From positions 1,674,001-1,738,000 of the forward strand of contig OX463829.1 in assembly GCA_949825045.1 (NCBI GenBank): a DNA stretch of 64,000 nt. Reading direction: 5' to 3'. Source of the DNA: Argyresthia goedartella (lineage: Eukaryota; Arthropoda; Insecta; Lepidoptera; Argyresthiidae). How positions within the stretch are numbered: the stretch's first letter is position 1; the number at the start of each line of letters is the position of its first letter. The notes under the pieces are model-generated. The model ran no database searches. It had not been told where the DNA came from and worked only from the letters and a program-made list of their open reading frames with translations. Both the position numbers and the translations under genes were made by a program. Shown piece by piece: positions 32,885-43,599 of this stretch.

Positions 32885-33252
32885 TGTCACCGTAAGATAG
32901 TCAAAACCGTTAGTTGATAAACTAACGCGTTAGTTGATCAACTATCGACAGATAGTAAACCAGGCCGACAGGGTTCTTATATGTCAACCTAACATGAAGA
33001 CTATTCGGGGTTTTCGCTGCGCTCGCCCCCTCTAGTCTTCACCTAAGCTACCGCAGTGTTTGCCCTGGTATTTCGTTTGCAATTCAAGTTTAAACCAGCT
33101 TACTATTAAACAGTTTTAACCGTTACTTTATCAACTAACGCATCATATAGTAAGCAGTACGCTACAGCTTACTATCTGTCGTTAGTTGACCAACTAACGA
33201 GAAAAATAACATTAGCTTATCAACTAACGGTTTTGACAAGCTAACGGTGACA
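32885..33252 (+). mobile_element. MITE family M1, copy 3 (368 bp, TATA target duplication)
   Basis: Same ends as 23851-24218. TATA is duplicated at 32881-32884 and 33253-33256. It carries a full GC-rich module (32990-33060, TTTTCGCTGCGCTCGCCCCC). Confidence 0.85.
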
Positions 33253-33304
33253 TATATAAGCAATTTAAGTGTCTCTTGCCAGCTGACTTGGAAAATGTGG
33301 CGCT

Positions 33305-33437
33305 TGTCACGAGCGCTACCCACTGTCACGAGCGCTACCCACTGTCACGAGCGCTACCCACTGTCACGAGCGCTACCCACTGTCACGAGCGCTACCCACT
33401 GTCACGAGCGCTACCCACTGTCACGAGCGCTACCCAC
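33305..33437. repeat. 19-bp minisatellite, seven perfect copies
   Basis: Unit TGTCACGAGCGCTACCCAC repeated seven times without change. Each unit holds the palindrome GAGCGCT/AGCGCTC in part. Open frames through it are products of the repeat, not genes. Confidence 0.95.
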
Positions 33438-33439
33438 TG

Positions 33440-34430
33440 TCCACTCATTATTTGTGTGTAAGCGTCACATTCGGAAGCAAATCATAAATTCATGAACAGT
33501 TTCATCAGCTTTGATCGTATAAATTATCGAATTAACATATGTGTTACACGCATGGAGTAGGAACAAAGCGAAACACAATTTAACTGTTAAATATGCTCTG
33601 TAAAAACGAATTGGAAAACGTGTTATGTTAATAAACAAACAAACACAGAATCTCGACACGCCTTTCCCCAGAAGAGCCACTGTTGGGATCGTATAACTGT
33701 ACGTGTATCTTTTGTAAATATTTGAACCCTTTATTTGACCGAGCGACCAAAGCATCTCCGTTTCAGGATTTGGTCAAAATGCTTTCTCATGTCTGGATTT
33801 CGGTCCGGCAGTTCTCCTCTTCAGGTCGCATCTTTCGAACTATTCTTGCGAAATTTTATGAGCAGGTTCGATAACTATATCGATTTTTTCGTCGATTCAG
33901 TTTTTAGAAATTTTTAACATGCCCGAGTTATGGTGTTGGAACTGTAAAGAAACCGCTACAGCCCAAACGGCTAGACTGATTTCAACAAATTAGGTGTTGT
34001 TTATTTGTGGAGACCGTTAGATTGACATATGCTATAACAATTTAGTAAATAACCCATAGGGATTTTAGATCGGAAAATATAATTTACAAAGTACTTTCAT
34101 ACTCCATGTACGTAACCAGGTGCATTAATAAGTTTGTAAGTTAGAAGTTCAAATTTCCACCAACAGACTCACAGAGCCACTAGTTAGGATTGGTTCAACA
34201 AACAGTTGTCCTATTCTTATACCAGGTTTGCGTCAGCCCCTTGGGCACGTGGTGGGCAGGCGCACTCACCCCTGCCAGCTCGTATGGGTATACGTGGCGC
34301 TATGTTTGTTTGTTTTGAAAAATCTATTCATGTACTTGTTTACAATCCGGCTGTACCTTACAAATGCGAAAAAATTACAGCTAGGTTACTAACTCTAGCA
34401 AAACAAGGAAAATATTAACGATTCGCATCC
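33440..34430. other. No gene recognised
   Basis: Sequence near 33950-34030 (CCCAAACGGCTAGACTGATT) resembles a decayed transposon segment common in insects. 34200-34290 is a short GC-richer patch. No supported coding sequence. Confidence 0.35.
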
Positions 34431-34456
34431 ACCGCCGCCACCGCCGCCGCCGCGTC
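34430..34456. repeat. (CCG)n trinucleotide repeat
   Basis: CCACCGCCGCCACCGCCGCC and on; short GC-rich microsatellite in AT-rich surroundings. Confidence 0.85.
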
Positions 34457-34624
34457 GCGTGGGGCCGCTTCCCTACGATGACGCAAGAGGGCGGAACCAT
34501 TAGCACTTTGTGACGGAACTATACGCTACGTTATTTCGAAAGAAAAATGTATCTTCATTACATACTTAAAATGATGCCCTTGCAGTGTGGCTCTGGATGT
34601 AAATGAAGCAAAGCAAGAAATGAA

Positions 34625-34770
34625 GAAATCAAATCAAAATTACTTTATTACTGTCAATATTTACATGTACTTTGTAATCGGCATTTTTTCGCCTTTCTCT
34701 ACATTGGACCACTGTGGGAGAAGAAAGGCGCAGAAACGCCCAGATTGATTTTTAGATCTCGTTTAAAATT
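34625..34770 (-). mobile_element. LINE 3' end fragment
   Basis: Plus strand AATCAAATCAAAATTACTTT then ATTACTGTCAATATTTACATG; matches 42690-42800 by eye. This is the reversed tail and 3' UTR of a CR1-like LINE, with no coding part left. Confidence 0.6.
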
Positions 34771-34844
34771 TGTTTTGGTTAACTAATACACATATATATT
34801 ACAATATTAATTATTATATTATACATTCAACGGTACGTGGTAGT

Positions 34845-35150
34845 GCGGTAGTGGTCGTGATACACCCCCCCTCCACCATCCCGCACTGAGCCAGCGTGCT
34901 GAAGTTTTGCTTAATCTTACTCGTATCCGAGTAAAGGCCTGTGCCCTCGGTGGGGACATAAATGGGCTACATTTATTTATTTATTAATTATACATTCAAT
35001 GAGCTCCAAATGCGTTTCACGCTTGCTTGTCACACAGGAGATGCAGGTTCGATTGCTGACCATGTATCAATGAACTAATTAATTTATCTTAAGCACATAA
35101 TCGGACGTTCAGTGTTTCGGATGACACTTTAAGCTGTAGGCCTCCCCATA
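34845..35150. mobile_element. SINE family 2 segments
   Basis: 34845-34990 has a tail block (CGCACTGAGCCAGCGTGCTG, then CCTCGGTGGGGACATAAATG). 35025-35150 has a tRNA-like head (GGTTCGATTGCTGACC, B-box-like) and TGTTTCGGATGACACT. The same blocks recur at 37195-37345 and 41130-41345 (with 41530-41580), giving a second SINE family. Confidence 0.6.
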
Positions 35151-36236
35151 CAACCATTCCAGTCACTGCGATGGAAAGTTTCATCGCAAAAAAGCGTGTA
35201 GACAGTCACATTTTAATCGCAGTGTGATAACAATGTCACGATGTTATTTGGTTTTTCATAGTGTCATCACAAAGTCGACATATAAATCTTTTGTACTGTA
35301 GCATAAACATTATACCTAAAAGGTATCACACCGTGTCGACATTTAGTGTGCGGATTGAGCCAACACTGATTTAACGTAACATCAGTCAGACAGTTCCCTT
35401 ACTTAGTCGTAACTATACCTGAACTACATAAGTTCAAAAAGTAAAAAACCAGTGGCTGTCACACCACAACCTAATGTTACGAAGTGAGTAGTGAAATCAT
35501 TAATACAATTTTGGTAATATTAAGTAGACCGTTTAAGTATTCGACGACTTATTATCGTAAATTACGAAAAGTGAAGGAAAATACTTAAACGATAAGATCT
35601 GCAACACCGCAATGCTTTACCGCCCCAGTCAACTAAAAATATCCAGCAAGGACCAATTTCTCCGCTGCTACCCTCTCCGTGTCAAAGCACTCCGTTGAAA
35701 AGTAACAAATATGTTAATCATTGGTATAGGTAATCAGAAAAGATTACGTTTGCAGATACAATTCCTCCTGAGACGTTACTTACGACGAACGAGACGAGAC
35801 GAACTTATTCGGATGATGATGAACTGGAAAAGTTACAATGCCTCCTTACATCGTACGTGGATTTGCAGCAATGGGCCTCAGAGCATATTATAGCACTATA
35901 ATAATAAAAGCCTTAAATAGCTTGCTAACGGCAATGCATAAAAACCAAGAGATTGGTTCATATTAACCAAAGATGCTAGGAGTCTGATGAAAACTCCAAG
36001 AAATGTTAAAATTGATACCATGGCTCAGAGTGAAATCAATTATATCGATAGCTGTCACACAACACAATGAAAGGGTTATTTTTAGTCCGTGTACTACACG
36101 AGCTGATGCCCCCTCAATTTCTAGGGACCCGGATATGCCAGGGAAATCTGATTCCTGGGCATGGGTGATTCCATTTTTTTCCCCTCCAATAAAAAATATA
36201 TATGTTAAGATTGATATAATGGGTATCTAATTTTTT

Positions 36237-36308
36237 AGGCAGTTTTTTATTCCACGATGCCAGTAAAAACCATTGTTTTAACTAGTATCATGGAATAAAA
36301 AACTGCCT
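36237..36308. repeat. Stem-loop inverted repeat, 22-bp arms
   Basis: Arms 36237-36258 and 36287-36308 are inverted copies with one mismatch (AGGCAGTTTTTTATTCCA..). Only 28 bp separate them; a micro-MITE or its fold-back remnant. Confidence 0.85.
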
Positions 36309-36434
36309 TTTAGAAACGGAACGAACATGAATACAATTGATAACGGCAACAGGTAAACGCTTGAAATATTCACAGAATATCTTGTAATATATTCAATTTA
36401 AAAATAAATTATTAAATTAAAAAAAAAACAAATA

Positions 36435-36545
36435 TTTAAGGGGGGCTCCCATACAACAGACATGTTTTTTTGCCGTTTTTATAGATAATGGTACGGTACC
36501 CTTCGTGCGCGAGTCCGACTCGCACTTGGCCGGTTTTTTATATTT
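36435..36545 (+). mobile_element. Retroposon 3' terminal fragment, probably RTE-type
   Basis: GGGGGGCTCCCATACAACAG, then GTACGGTACCCTTCGTGCGC and GAGTCCGACTCGCACTTGGC; a repeat block I associate with RTE-type LINE ends in moths. A shorter copy is at 50566-50610. Confidence 0.55.
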
Positions 36546-37009
36546 ATGATTTGTAATAAGGATTTCAAGATACAATATGATGAAACAAATACTTAGCTTT
36601 CAATAAATCAGTCGGCGCTTTTGTTTTTAAACAAATTACACGATCAAATCTATTGCGAACATTGAATTCCTCTTATATATCCATAAATTGACATACTTTT
36701 TATTAAGACGACCATTAACGATATTACACTGCATGACAACACATTGCTTAATTTGCACAATTTGACAAGCAAATCTTACGTCATTCATTCATAATTCACT
36801 CAAAAATGGTCTCGATCACGTAACAAAGAGTCGACTTGGTTACCACACATTATGTCGATACGTTATTTTTTCGAAACTTACCCAATTTTGTCGCCACGAC
36901 CAAAACAGACCGGAACGGCGACCACACTTAGCTACTAGAGTCGAAACAGCTACCAGCTGTGTTACTCATGTGAAAATTCAAGTGGTGTCGATGTGATGGA
37001 CTGTATTGT

Positions 37010-37441
37010 ATGGGGTTAATATAGCTCAACACAGTCCTTGCTTTAATTATTTATTCATGCATATTAATTGTGATAATTAATACCGTAATATTTGTATTAG
37101 TTACGCTCAAACAATTTTTAAAAGAGATCTTAAAATCAATCTGTGGGAGTTTCTTCGCCCTTCTTCTCACGACTTACGTAATTTTAAAGTTACCGAAATG
37201 GTTGGCCGGCTACTATCGCTACATGGTTGTGGTCGTAACACACCTCCACCAACCCGCACCGAGCCAGCATGGTGGAGTATGGCTTAATCTTACTAGTATT
37301 CGGATCAAGGGCTGTGCCCCTCGGTGGGGGCATTAATGTGCTACATTTATTAATATTTTTAATTAATATACTCACTATGCAGGAATAAATTATTACAAAA
37401 TTATTAACATCGAGTTCTGTGTTGAGTTAGATTAACCCCAT
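37010..37441. mobile_element. Inverted-repeat element containing a SINE-2 copy
   Basis: Arms 37010-37034 and 37417-37441 are inverted copies over 25 bp with two or three mismatches (ATGGGGTTAATATAGCTCAA). The SINE-2 tail at 37195-37345 sits inside, so it probably inserted into a MITE. Confidence 0.6.
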
Positions 37442-38139
37442 GTGGCCTTGTCATCTATGTAATCTTGAACCATTTTTAGACAAAGTTGTATTTACATGAT
37501 TTTTAAATTCCTCAAATGGCAATTGCAAAATCTCCAGGAATCTTGTTGAAGTAGGAAATGCAATGACCCTTGAATGAATCTCACATGTCTTTACTTGGGT
37601 AAGATAGGGATATATTCCACTACGCTCTGCTGGTTCGGTGCAGTTATTAGGGGATTGTCAAGTTTGTCAGAAGTTTACATGCCGCCCTATTAAGGCATTT
37701 GCTGCTTTTCGACTGCCGCCACAAAGTAGCGATATTAACCGGGACCAGCATAGGTTGTGTGAAATTGAAATAAGTCCCCTCGAGTACCTTCCTAAATATG
37801 CTACGTCTACGAGTAGTTATTTATTATGTATTGTGTGAGTTCCTACCTGTAGCTTTCCAGTCAATAAATAATATCTAATCGGATACCTAACAGTGAGTTC
37901 GCTTCCCGCCCACCTCTTTAGTTACTTAACTGAAATAGTTATGTATCGGAACGTAATAGAAAATGCTTTAATCACCAATCAACACGTCAAGGCATGCCAA
38001 AAATTAGAGATTTTCTATCGTAACCTGGTTATCTAAGCTAGAGATGAAACTCTACACACCTACGTGCATTATTGTACGATTTGTATTAAAAACTGTATTT
38101 GTGCCTTTTTTAACAGTGAATAAATAGATTATCTATCTA

Positions 38140-38922
38140 GTCGGTCCTTAAGTTCTGTCACAAGGTTTTTGATAGATAAAACTCAGCAATAAACTTTTTC
38201 TTATTCGTATTATACATGATTAAAAAGCTTATTTTATACGAATCAAATTGCAATACAATACATTTTGTACGATTATCGCAATATGACAAAAAACCTTATA
38301 ACTGACAATCGCGAACCCAAAATACGCCGCAACTGACAAAAATACCACTTACCACAAATTTAATAAAAAAACAGTGTTCCAGATAACCAACAAGGTTTTT
38401 TTTATTTTTTCTGAAACCTCGATTTTAGACCATGCTTAACAACTAGCATTTGATTTTCTGTTAGCTTTCAGTTCCAACTGCTCCCAAAGAGAACTTTACG
38501 TACTTTTTACGTTTTCAGAAAAACGTATAAAAATGATCTTGTGGGCAACAAGTACACTACGTAAAATGTGAATATGAAAATTAGTTTTACCCAGACTTAG
38601 TTATCTTATGCTTCAAAATGAAGGTAACGGGTTCAGAGAGGGTTCTGACTAAAATCTCACGTAAGTTTGAAAGGTTTTAAGAGTCATGGAAAAAAGATAA
38701 AAGTGAATCACGTCCGTATTTTTAATTGGTTAAAAAAGTGCAAAATCTCTGAAGAAACTAGCATTTGTGTAATATGGCTTTAAGCATTTAAATCCAATAA
38801 TCGTTCTAATTTATCAATATTTTATTTAATGAGCTATCAAACCATATATAGTATTAAATAAAAATAAACTTGGTATTATTTACTATGCGGCAAAATATTT
38901 GTGACAGAACTTATGGACCGAC
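38140..38922. mobile_element. Non-autonomous transposon, 783 bp, TA duplication
   Basis: Ends GTCGGTCCTTAAGTTCTGTC and the complement with one mismatch; TA on both sides (38138-38139, 38923-38924). The interior is AT-rich with no open frame, so a deleted Tc1/mariner-type element is likely. Confidence 0.8.
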
Positions 38923-39021
38923 TAGGTATATATCAGATAAGGAAGTATTCGTAGCCTAGTGGTATTCGCACATCGGATACAATCGAGCGGGTAGCAACAT
39001 CTGGCCGACACGGGTACTGGC

Positions 39022-39290
39022 GCCCAATTCCGGTACACAATAACAGCTCCATGACAATTACATGACCATTACATGACAATTACATGACCATTACGGTCAA
39101 CTTTAGATATCCAATATTTGGCGTTCGGAGAATATTTTTTAAGCAAATATGGTAAAAATAAAGCACAATAATTAAGTTAATCAACAAAGGGAATGCGATT
39201 ACAAAATCGTCAGATATTGGAAATCTAAAGTTGATCGTAATCGTCATGTAATTGTCATTGAGCTGTCATTGTGTACCGGAATTGGGCCCC
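39022..39290. mobile_element. Fold-back MITE with arms of about 80 bp
   Basis: Left arm from 39022 (GCCCAATTCCGGTACACAAT) and right arm to 39290 are inverted copies. The left arm has an extra 20-bp tandem unit (ATGACAATTACATGACCATT). No coding capacity. Confidence 0.8.
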
Positions 39291-39869
39291 TGGACGGGTG
39301 TCCGTTTCTATGTGGCATTTGTTTCGGTCGCTTCCGTCACAAAATAAATAGCTACAGAAGTCAACCACATGTATGTACTTCACTTTTCATAGCTACGCTC
39401 GGCGATGGCTCTAGGGTTCTCAACTACGGTTTATGCACGAAAAACTAACATGGTACTGGCACTCCAAAAATCAAAAAAAATAGACCTGCCTACTATTACA
39501 ACACAAAAAGTTTACAGAACAGAAAAATACCTACACAATTTTACTTTTGTCAATTTTCACTATCGAAAATCCCTGAAAACTTCTAAACGGACTAGGTACT
39601 CGAGTTATAAAATTTCTATTGCCCTGTCCGTTTTTGACCTACACTTGTCAAATGACATGAAAAACAACACAATATCTACACAAACAAAAAAACCATGTTT
39701 TCAACTTACGTAACTAAGGTGGCGTGAATTTACCTAACAAAAAATTAACAAATTTACTTATTTTATTATACTGATTGAAAAATAGGCAACTGTCATTTAT
39801 TTAAACCGTCCACTGAACAGTTATAATACCTTTTTTCCGTTGCTCCATTGTTGCATTATTTGCATTAAC

Positions 39870-40978
39870 CACAGATCACCCCCAATAGATACCGTATACA
39901 AGGCAAGCGACGCGCACCACGCATTAGCTCAATAGGTATTATACGAAACAAAGCTTGAATGCGCTTCTTCAGTCGCGACCAAGTGTCAGACCTGTGCGTA
40001 TTGTCAAAAATTAAACCTTAAAAAAATATTTTCCGAAAATAACAAACATTTTAATGCCGTTTTGTAGTGTAAAGTGGTGTGGGAAGTCTACCAAGACTTC
40101 AAACTTCCAAAGAGATGGTATAACATTCCACTGGTAAGTAAAATCCTCAAAAATAATTTTATTTTGCCAGTGAAGCAAAGTTCAAGATACAACGGTTCAT
40201 AATATTCAATAATTAATAGAACTTGCACTACCCGTTGATGTCTTTTGAAAATGTCTCTTTCTCACCTGCGGTGATGAGAATTACTTGTCTTTTTTTAGCA
40301 AAATCATGCGATATCACTAGTGTTGTGTAGTGTTTCGCGCTCAAGTTTTTATCGATCTTTTTATATAAATGATGTTGGGAGTTCGCCAAGTAAATTATCT
40401 TAGTTTGAAAGTGCTAGATTAATGCGATATAATTGTATTCGTTTGTTTTATTAATACCTTTATGGCGCAGCGATTGTGGCTCTGCCTACCATGCGGTACT
40501 CAGAAATCATATTAGGTAAGTTGAGAATAGCTACTAATATTTATCTTTGTACCCTCAAAATATTATCTACACAGTTATTTTAAGTGTGTTTTTGATATAA
40601 TTATGTAAATAAATTGCTGAATAAAAACTTTTTTTTACTTTCTAGCATATAATTTATTTGATTTTTTTAACATAACTTATACTATTATATATGAATATAA
40701 TGTTAAATCTGTGACTTTAATTGTGGTTCAGAAAATTGTAGGTCTTATGTCGGAATTGATTCAATGTCACTGACTGACACCGTATGTATCGATAAGTGGC
40801 TATTTCAGTAATTTCGATGTCGCATCACTAGATCTTCGGTGCTTTCTAGCGCGACCTTGAATTAGCCAATCACACGCCCGCTTGTTTGTTCCCCGCACAC
40901 CCTTCCTTCCTCCGAATTCGGTGAGTTCGGTCCAGTGCAAATGTCTCATCATGCGGTATCTATTGGGGGTGATCTGTG
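39870..40978 (+). mobile_element. P-element-like transposon, internally deleted, with THAP exon
   Basis: Perfect 25-bp terminal inverted repeats (39870-39894 and 40954-40978, outer end CACAGATCACCCCCAATAGA). An 8-bp target duplication GCATTAAC lies at 39862-39869 and 40979-40986. Inside is an ATG-initiated THAP zinc-finger exon with a GTAAGT donor. 8-bp duplications, CA-starting ends and an N-terminal THAP domain together fit the P superfamily. hAT elements also make 8-bp duplications but carry BED fingers. The catalytic transposase exons are gone, and a SINE-1 head (40457-40500) has inserted or been captured. Length 1109 bp. Confidence 0.82.
40054..40133 (+). CDS. THAP-domain first exon of a P-like transposase
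   Basis: ATG at 40054 opens MPFCSVKWCGKSTKTSNFQR and continues to GITFHW, cut by a GTAAGT donor at 40134. M-P-x-C-x4-C and the F-H block at 24-26 are the start of the THAP zinc finger (C2CH). The Cys-x2-His end and the AVPTIF box would be in later exons, which I cannot find in the element. In P transposases THAP binds the transposon ends. The exon is intact, so it might be spliced to host exons if expressed. Confidence 0.72.
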
Positions 40979-41129
40979 GCATTAACAGACGCGCGTGTCA
41001 AGCGGATGGCACTCACGCTCGCATTGGTTTGAACTGCTCTGAGATATCGTGTCCGTGAGCAGTATCTATGTGTGCGTTGCTCGAGCGCGCTTGTGTTTAG
41101 TTTAATTTCTGTACCTATTTATTTTGTGC

Positions 41130-41345
41130 TTCCGTGTTTCGGATGACACTAAGCTATAGGTCCCAGCTACTGTCGCTACTCGGTGCTAGTAGTCGTAAAG
41201 CTGTGTCAGAGACCCTAATAGGGCAGCTTGGTAACTTCTGACAGTCGGGTTGGCCTAGCCCGAGGCCCTATATCAACCCGCACTGAGCCAGCGTTGTGGA
41301 GTATGGCTCAATCTTACTCGAATTCGGGTAAAACTCTAACTCAAA
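41130..41345 (+). mobile_element. SINE family 2, longer copy
   Basis: GTGTTTCGGATGACACTAAG, GGTCCCAGCTACTGTCGC, CCCGCACTGAGCCAGCGTTG; the end (CCTCGGTGGGGTCATTAATG) is displaced to 41530-41580, split by about 190 bp of AT-rich DNA. Confidence 0.55.
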
Positions 41346-41880
41346 ACTCAAACTCAAAGTCAATTTGTTAAACATAGGTACAGTAAAGATTTTAAAGTAA
41401 GTATAGCAGTCTATGTTTGGTGCAATGACATCAAATATTATGTCGTTCATGCTACATAATTATCATAGAAGTATTCTATAAAATATCAGTCATGTTGAAA
41501 TATTATAAAATATACGTGGATTAATGCAATCGGTGCAATGCTCTTGCCCCTCGGTGGGGTCATTAATGAACTACATTTAAGATTGATCTATAAGATCGTA
41601 ACGTAAATAACATAAAACATAACAAACACAGCGTCTTTTCCCATACGGAATGGCAAAGGCATAATTGCAGCCACGTTTAGCTAGAGATGCAATACTCCAT
41701 TTTGAGTGACAGGGGGCTACCCCGTCGCCGCGGCATCATTCGCATAATATTTCGTGGTAAGTCATTATTCACAATTGCCTCTCGCTCGACCCTTAACCTC
41801 TTGAATGTTAGCTAACGCCACTTTTCCGTTATAGGTTTTAAATTTTATTACCATGGCATAAGGTTCAAAATCGCGACCCG

Positions 41881-41968
41881 TCCCAACTGCCCTCGGCTGT
41901 TGAGAGGTTAACCTTCCTTCTTGGTCCCAACTGCCCTCGGCTGTTGAGAGGTTAACCTTCCTTCTTGG
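41881..41968. repeat. 44-bp tandem duplication
   Basis: Identical units 41881-41924 and 41925-41968 (TCCCAACTGCCCTCGGCTGT..). Confidence 0.92.
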
Positions 41969-42189
41969 GCGGTACAAGTATTCGAGAATTTACCATTTGC
42001 TACCCAGCGCGGTCAGCACGTTACCCAATAGTTCAGCTAGCGTATTTTACGTGCAAAACTTACTTTCTGTTATCAATAAAACTCTATAGATTCAACTACT
42101 TCAATACGTATTCATTAATATATAAAAAAGTACAGAGATCTGCCAACAGAATCCAAATCAACTGAATCTCTTCTGGGGAGGAAGACAAA

Positions 42190-42300
42190 AACACCTTGGA
42201 TCTTGGATGTTCCTATGTGTGTGACGTCGCTGTTTCTCGTTCCCACGACACACGGTATCCTAGTGTGGGGCCAGTAGAAATAGCTGTTTTTGTGTGTAAA
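42190..42300 (+). mobile_element. SINE family 1, tail only
   Basis: TTGGATGTTCCTATGTGTGT, GACGTCGCTGTTTCTCGTTC, GGTATCCTAGTGTGGGGCCA; the tRNA-like head is missing. Confidence 0.7.
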
Positions 42301-42689
42301 TATTTAACAGATTTTTAGATAGGGTAAGCGTCACGCATTGTTCCGTATGTGATGGCAGAGACATAGTTGTGCCCACTTTGAGGTTCTACTACTATACATC
42401 TACTTATTAAAACGTTATTTTACTGACTGACAGACAACCCACAGCCTAAACCGGTGGGCCTTGTGTCATGACGCTTTGTACAGGGTTTCCTTACGTAGCG
42501 TAGGATAGCTGAAGGGATTTGGCGAAATGCATCCCCACTAAGGGGGGGATTGTGGGGTTACAGTTTGTATGAAAACCAGAAACTACTTGATTTATGAAGC
42601 TGACAGTTTGCAGGAAGAGTTTTGCAGATATTTTATAATTAACCAGAGTTTTTTCAAATTTCCTCCCGGGCGAACTTTGTATGATAATA

Positions 42690-42800
42690 AAAAGTCAAAG
42701 TCAAAATCAAAATTTATTTATTACTGTCGATATTTACATATGCTAGGTAAACGTCATTTTTTGTCTTCACTACATTGTATTATAACCTCACAGGAGATCC
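42690..42800 (-). mobile_element. LINE 3' end fragment
   Basis: AAAAGTCAAAGTCAAAATCA followed by TTACTGTCGATATTTACATA; reversed LINE tail like 34625-34770. Confidence 0.6.
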
Positions 42801-42929
42801 CTCGTCAATGAAATCCAATATCGAAATCACAAACTTCTATTTTATTACATTGATATGATTGTACAGTAATACGCCCGATTTTCAGCAGACAACAATAATA
42901 ATAATACTAAACGGCCGTCGTATTTTAAA

Positions 42930-43110
42930 TGAATATCAATTTCATCTTTTGCATTTTCGTAAACTTTTATTTTATGTTGGAATAAACATTGATAGCGAAT
43001 TGCAGTGGGGACCCCACTGCAATTCGCTATCAATGTTTATTCCAAGAAACTTCGTATCAATTTCTAACTCTAAAAATAAAATTAAAATCAAAAAACATTT
43101 ATTTACAATA
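42930..43110. pseudogene. Head-to-head LINE RT fragments forming a 69-bp palindrome
   Basis: 42977-43010 and 43012-43045 are perfect inverted copies (34 bp) around one central base. Both arms encode the same LINE RT block (GINIDSELQWGP), once on each strand. The minus-strand copy extends to about 43090 (IDTKFLG). This is what twin priming or a fold-back copy during LINE insertion would leave. Confidence 0.8.
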
Positions 43111-43275
43111 TTGACAACATAATAAAACACATAAAATAGTAGCTTATGTGACTGCTACATAATGGAGGGCATTAATACTCGAGAGTGGGTTTATGAAACG
43201 AGCCGAAGGCGAGTTTCATAATAATATCACTCGAGAATATCATAATAATATCACTTAATTATTATGTACAGTTAC

Positions 43276-43595
43276 ATACACTAGTTTATCTACACAAATA
43301 TCTCTTTGATGTGTTCAGGAACCTCATGTTTGACCGGCATTGTGTCGTTGCAGTTGCTTAGCTTGTTCTGTAGTACCAACATCATAAACAAACTAGGGGC
43401 GGCACGCAGGCGGGTGTCGGCGTTCGAAATTTGAATGTCATAATATGTAGAAAAATTACACATTATGGTCATAATATGTAATTTTTCAGATAAGAAATGA
43501 GTTTTTACCAAGTAGTTTAACATTATGCTGATCGTAACGTGCGGTTTTTGTACGCAGTAAAGAGGGTTTATGATAAGTGTGTAGATAAACAAAGT
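43276..43595. mobile_element. Repeat family R, copy 1
   Basis: Shares long blocks with 56520-56790 (GTCGGCGTTCGAAATTTGAA; TTTTTACCAAGTAGTTTAAC). GTTTATCTACACAAATATC at 43280 is mirrored by GTGTAGATAAAC near 43585, so the ends are inverted. The matching minus-strand frames in the two copies arise from DNA similarity. Type of element unknown. Confidence 0.6.
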
Positions 43596-43599
43596 TACA

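Noticed and set aside
33247..33495. Open frames through the 19-bp repeat
   Set aside because: A repeat whose unit is not a multiple of 3 and lacks stops keeps all frames open; not a gene.
35711..35893. 60-codon Arg-rich frame
   Set aside because: Too short, no context, not recognised.
39405..39713. 102-codon plus-strand frame
   Set aside because: Basic, low-complexity composition, no signal, domain or splice context; likely chance.
40800..40982. Minus-strand frame at the right end of the P-like element
   Set aside because: Runs through the terminal inverted repeat and the target duplication; chance frame.
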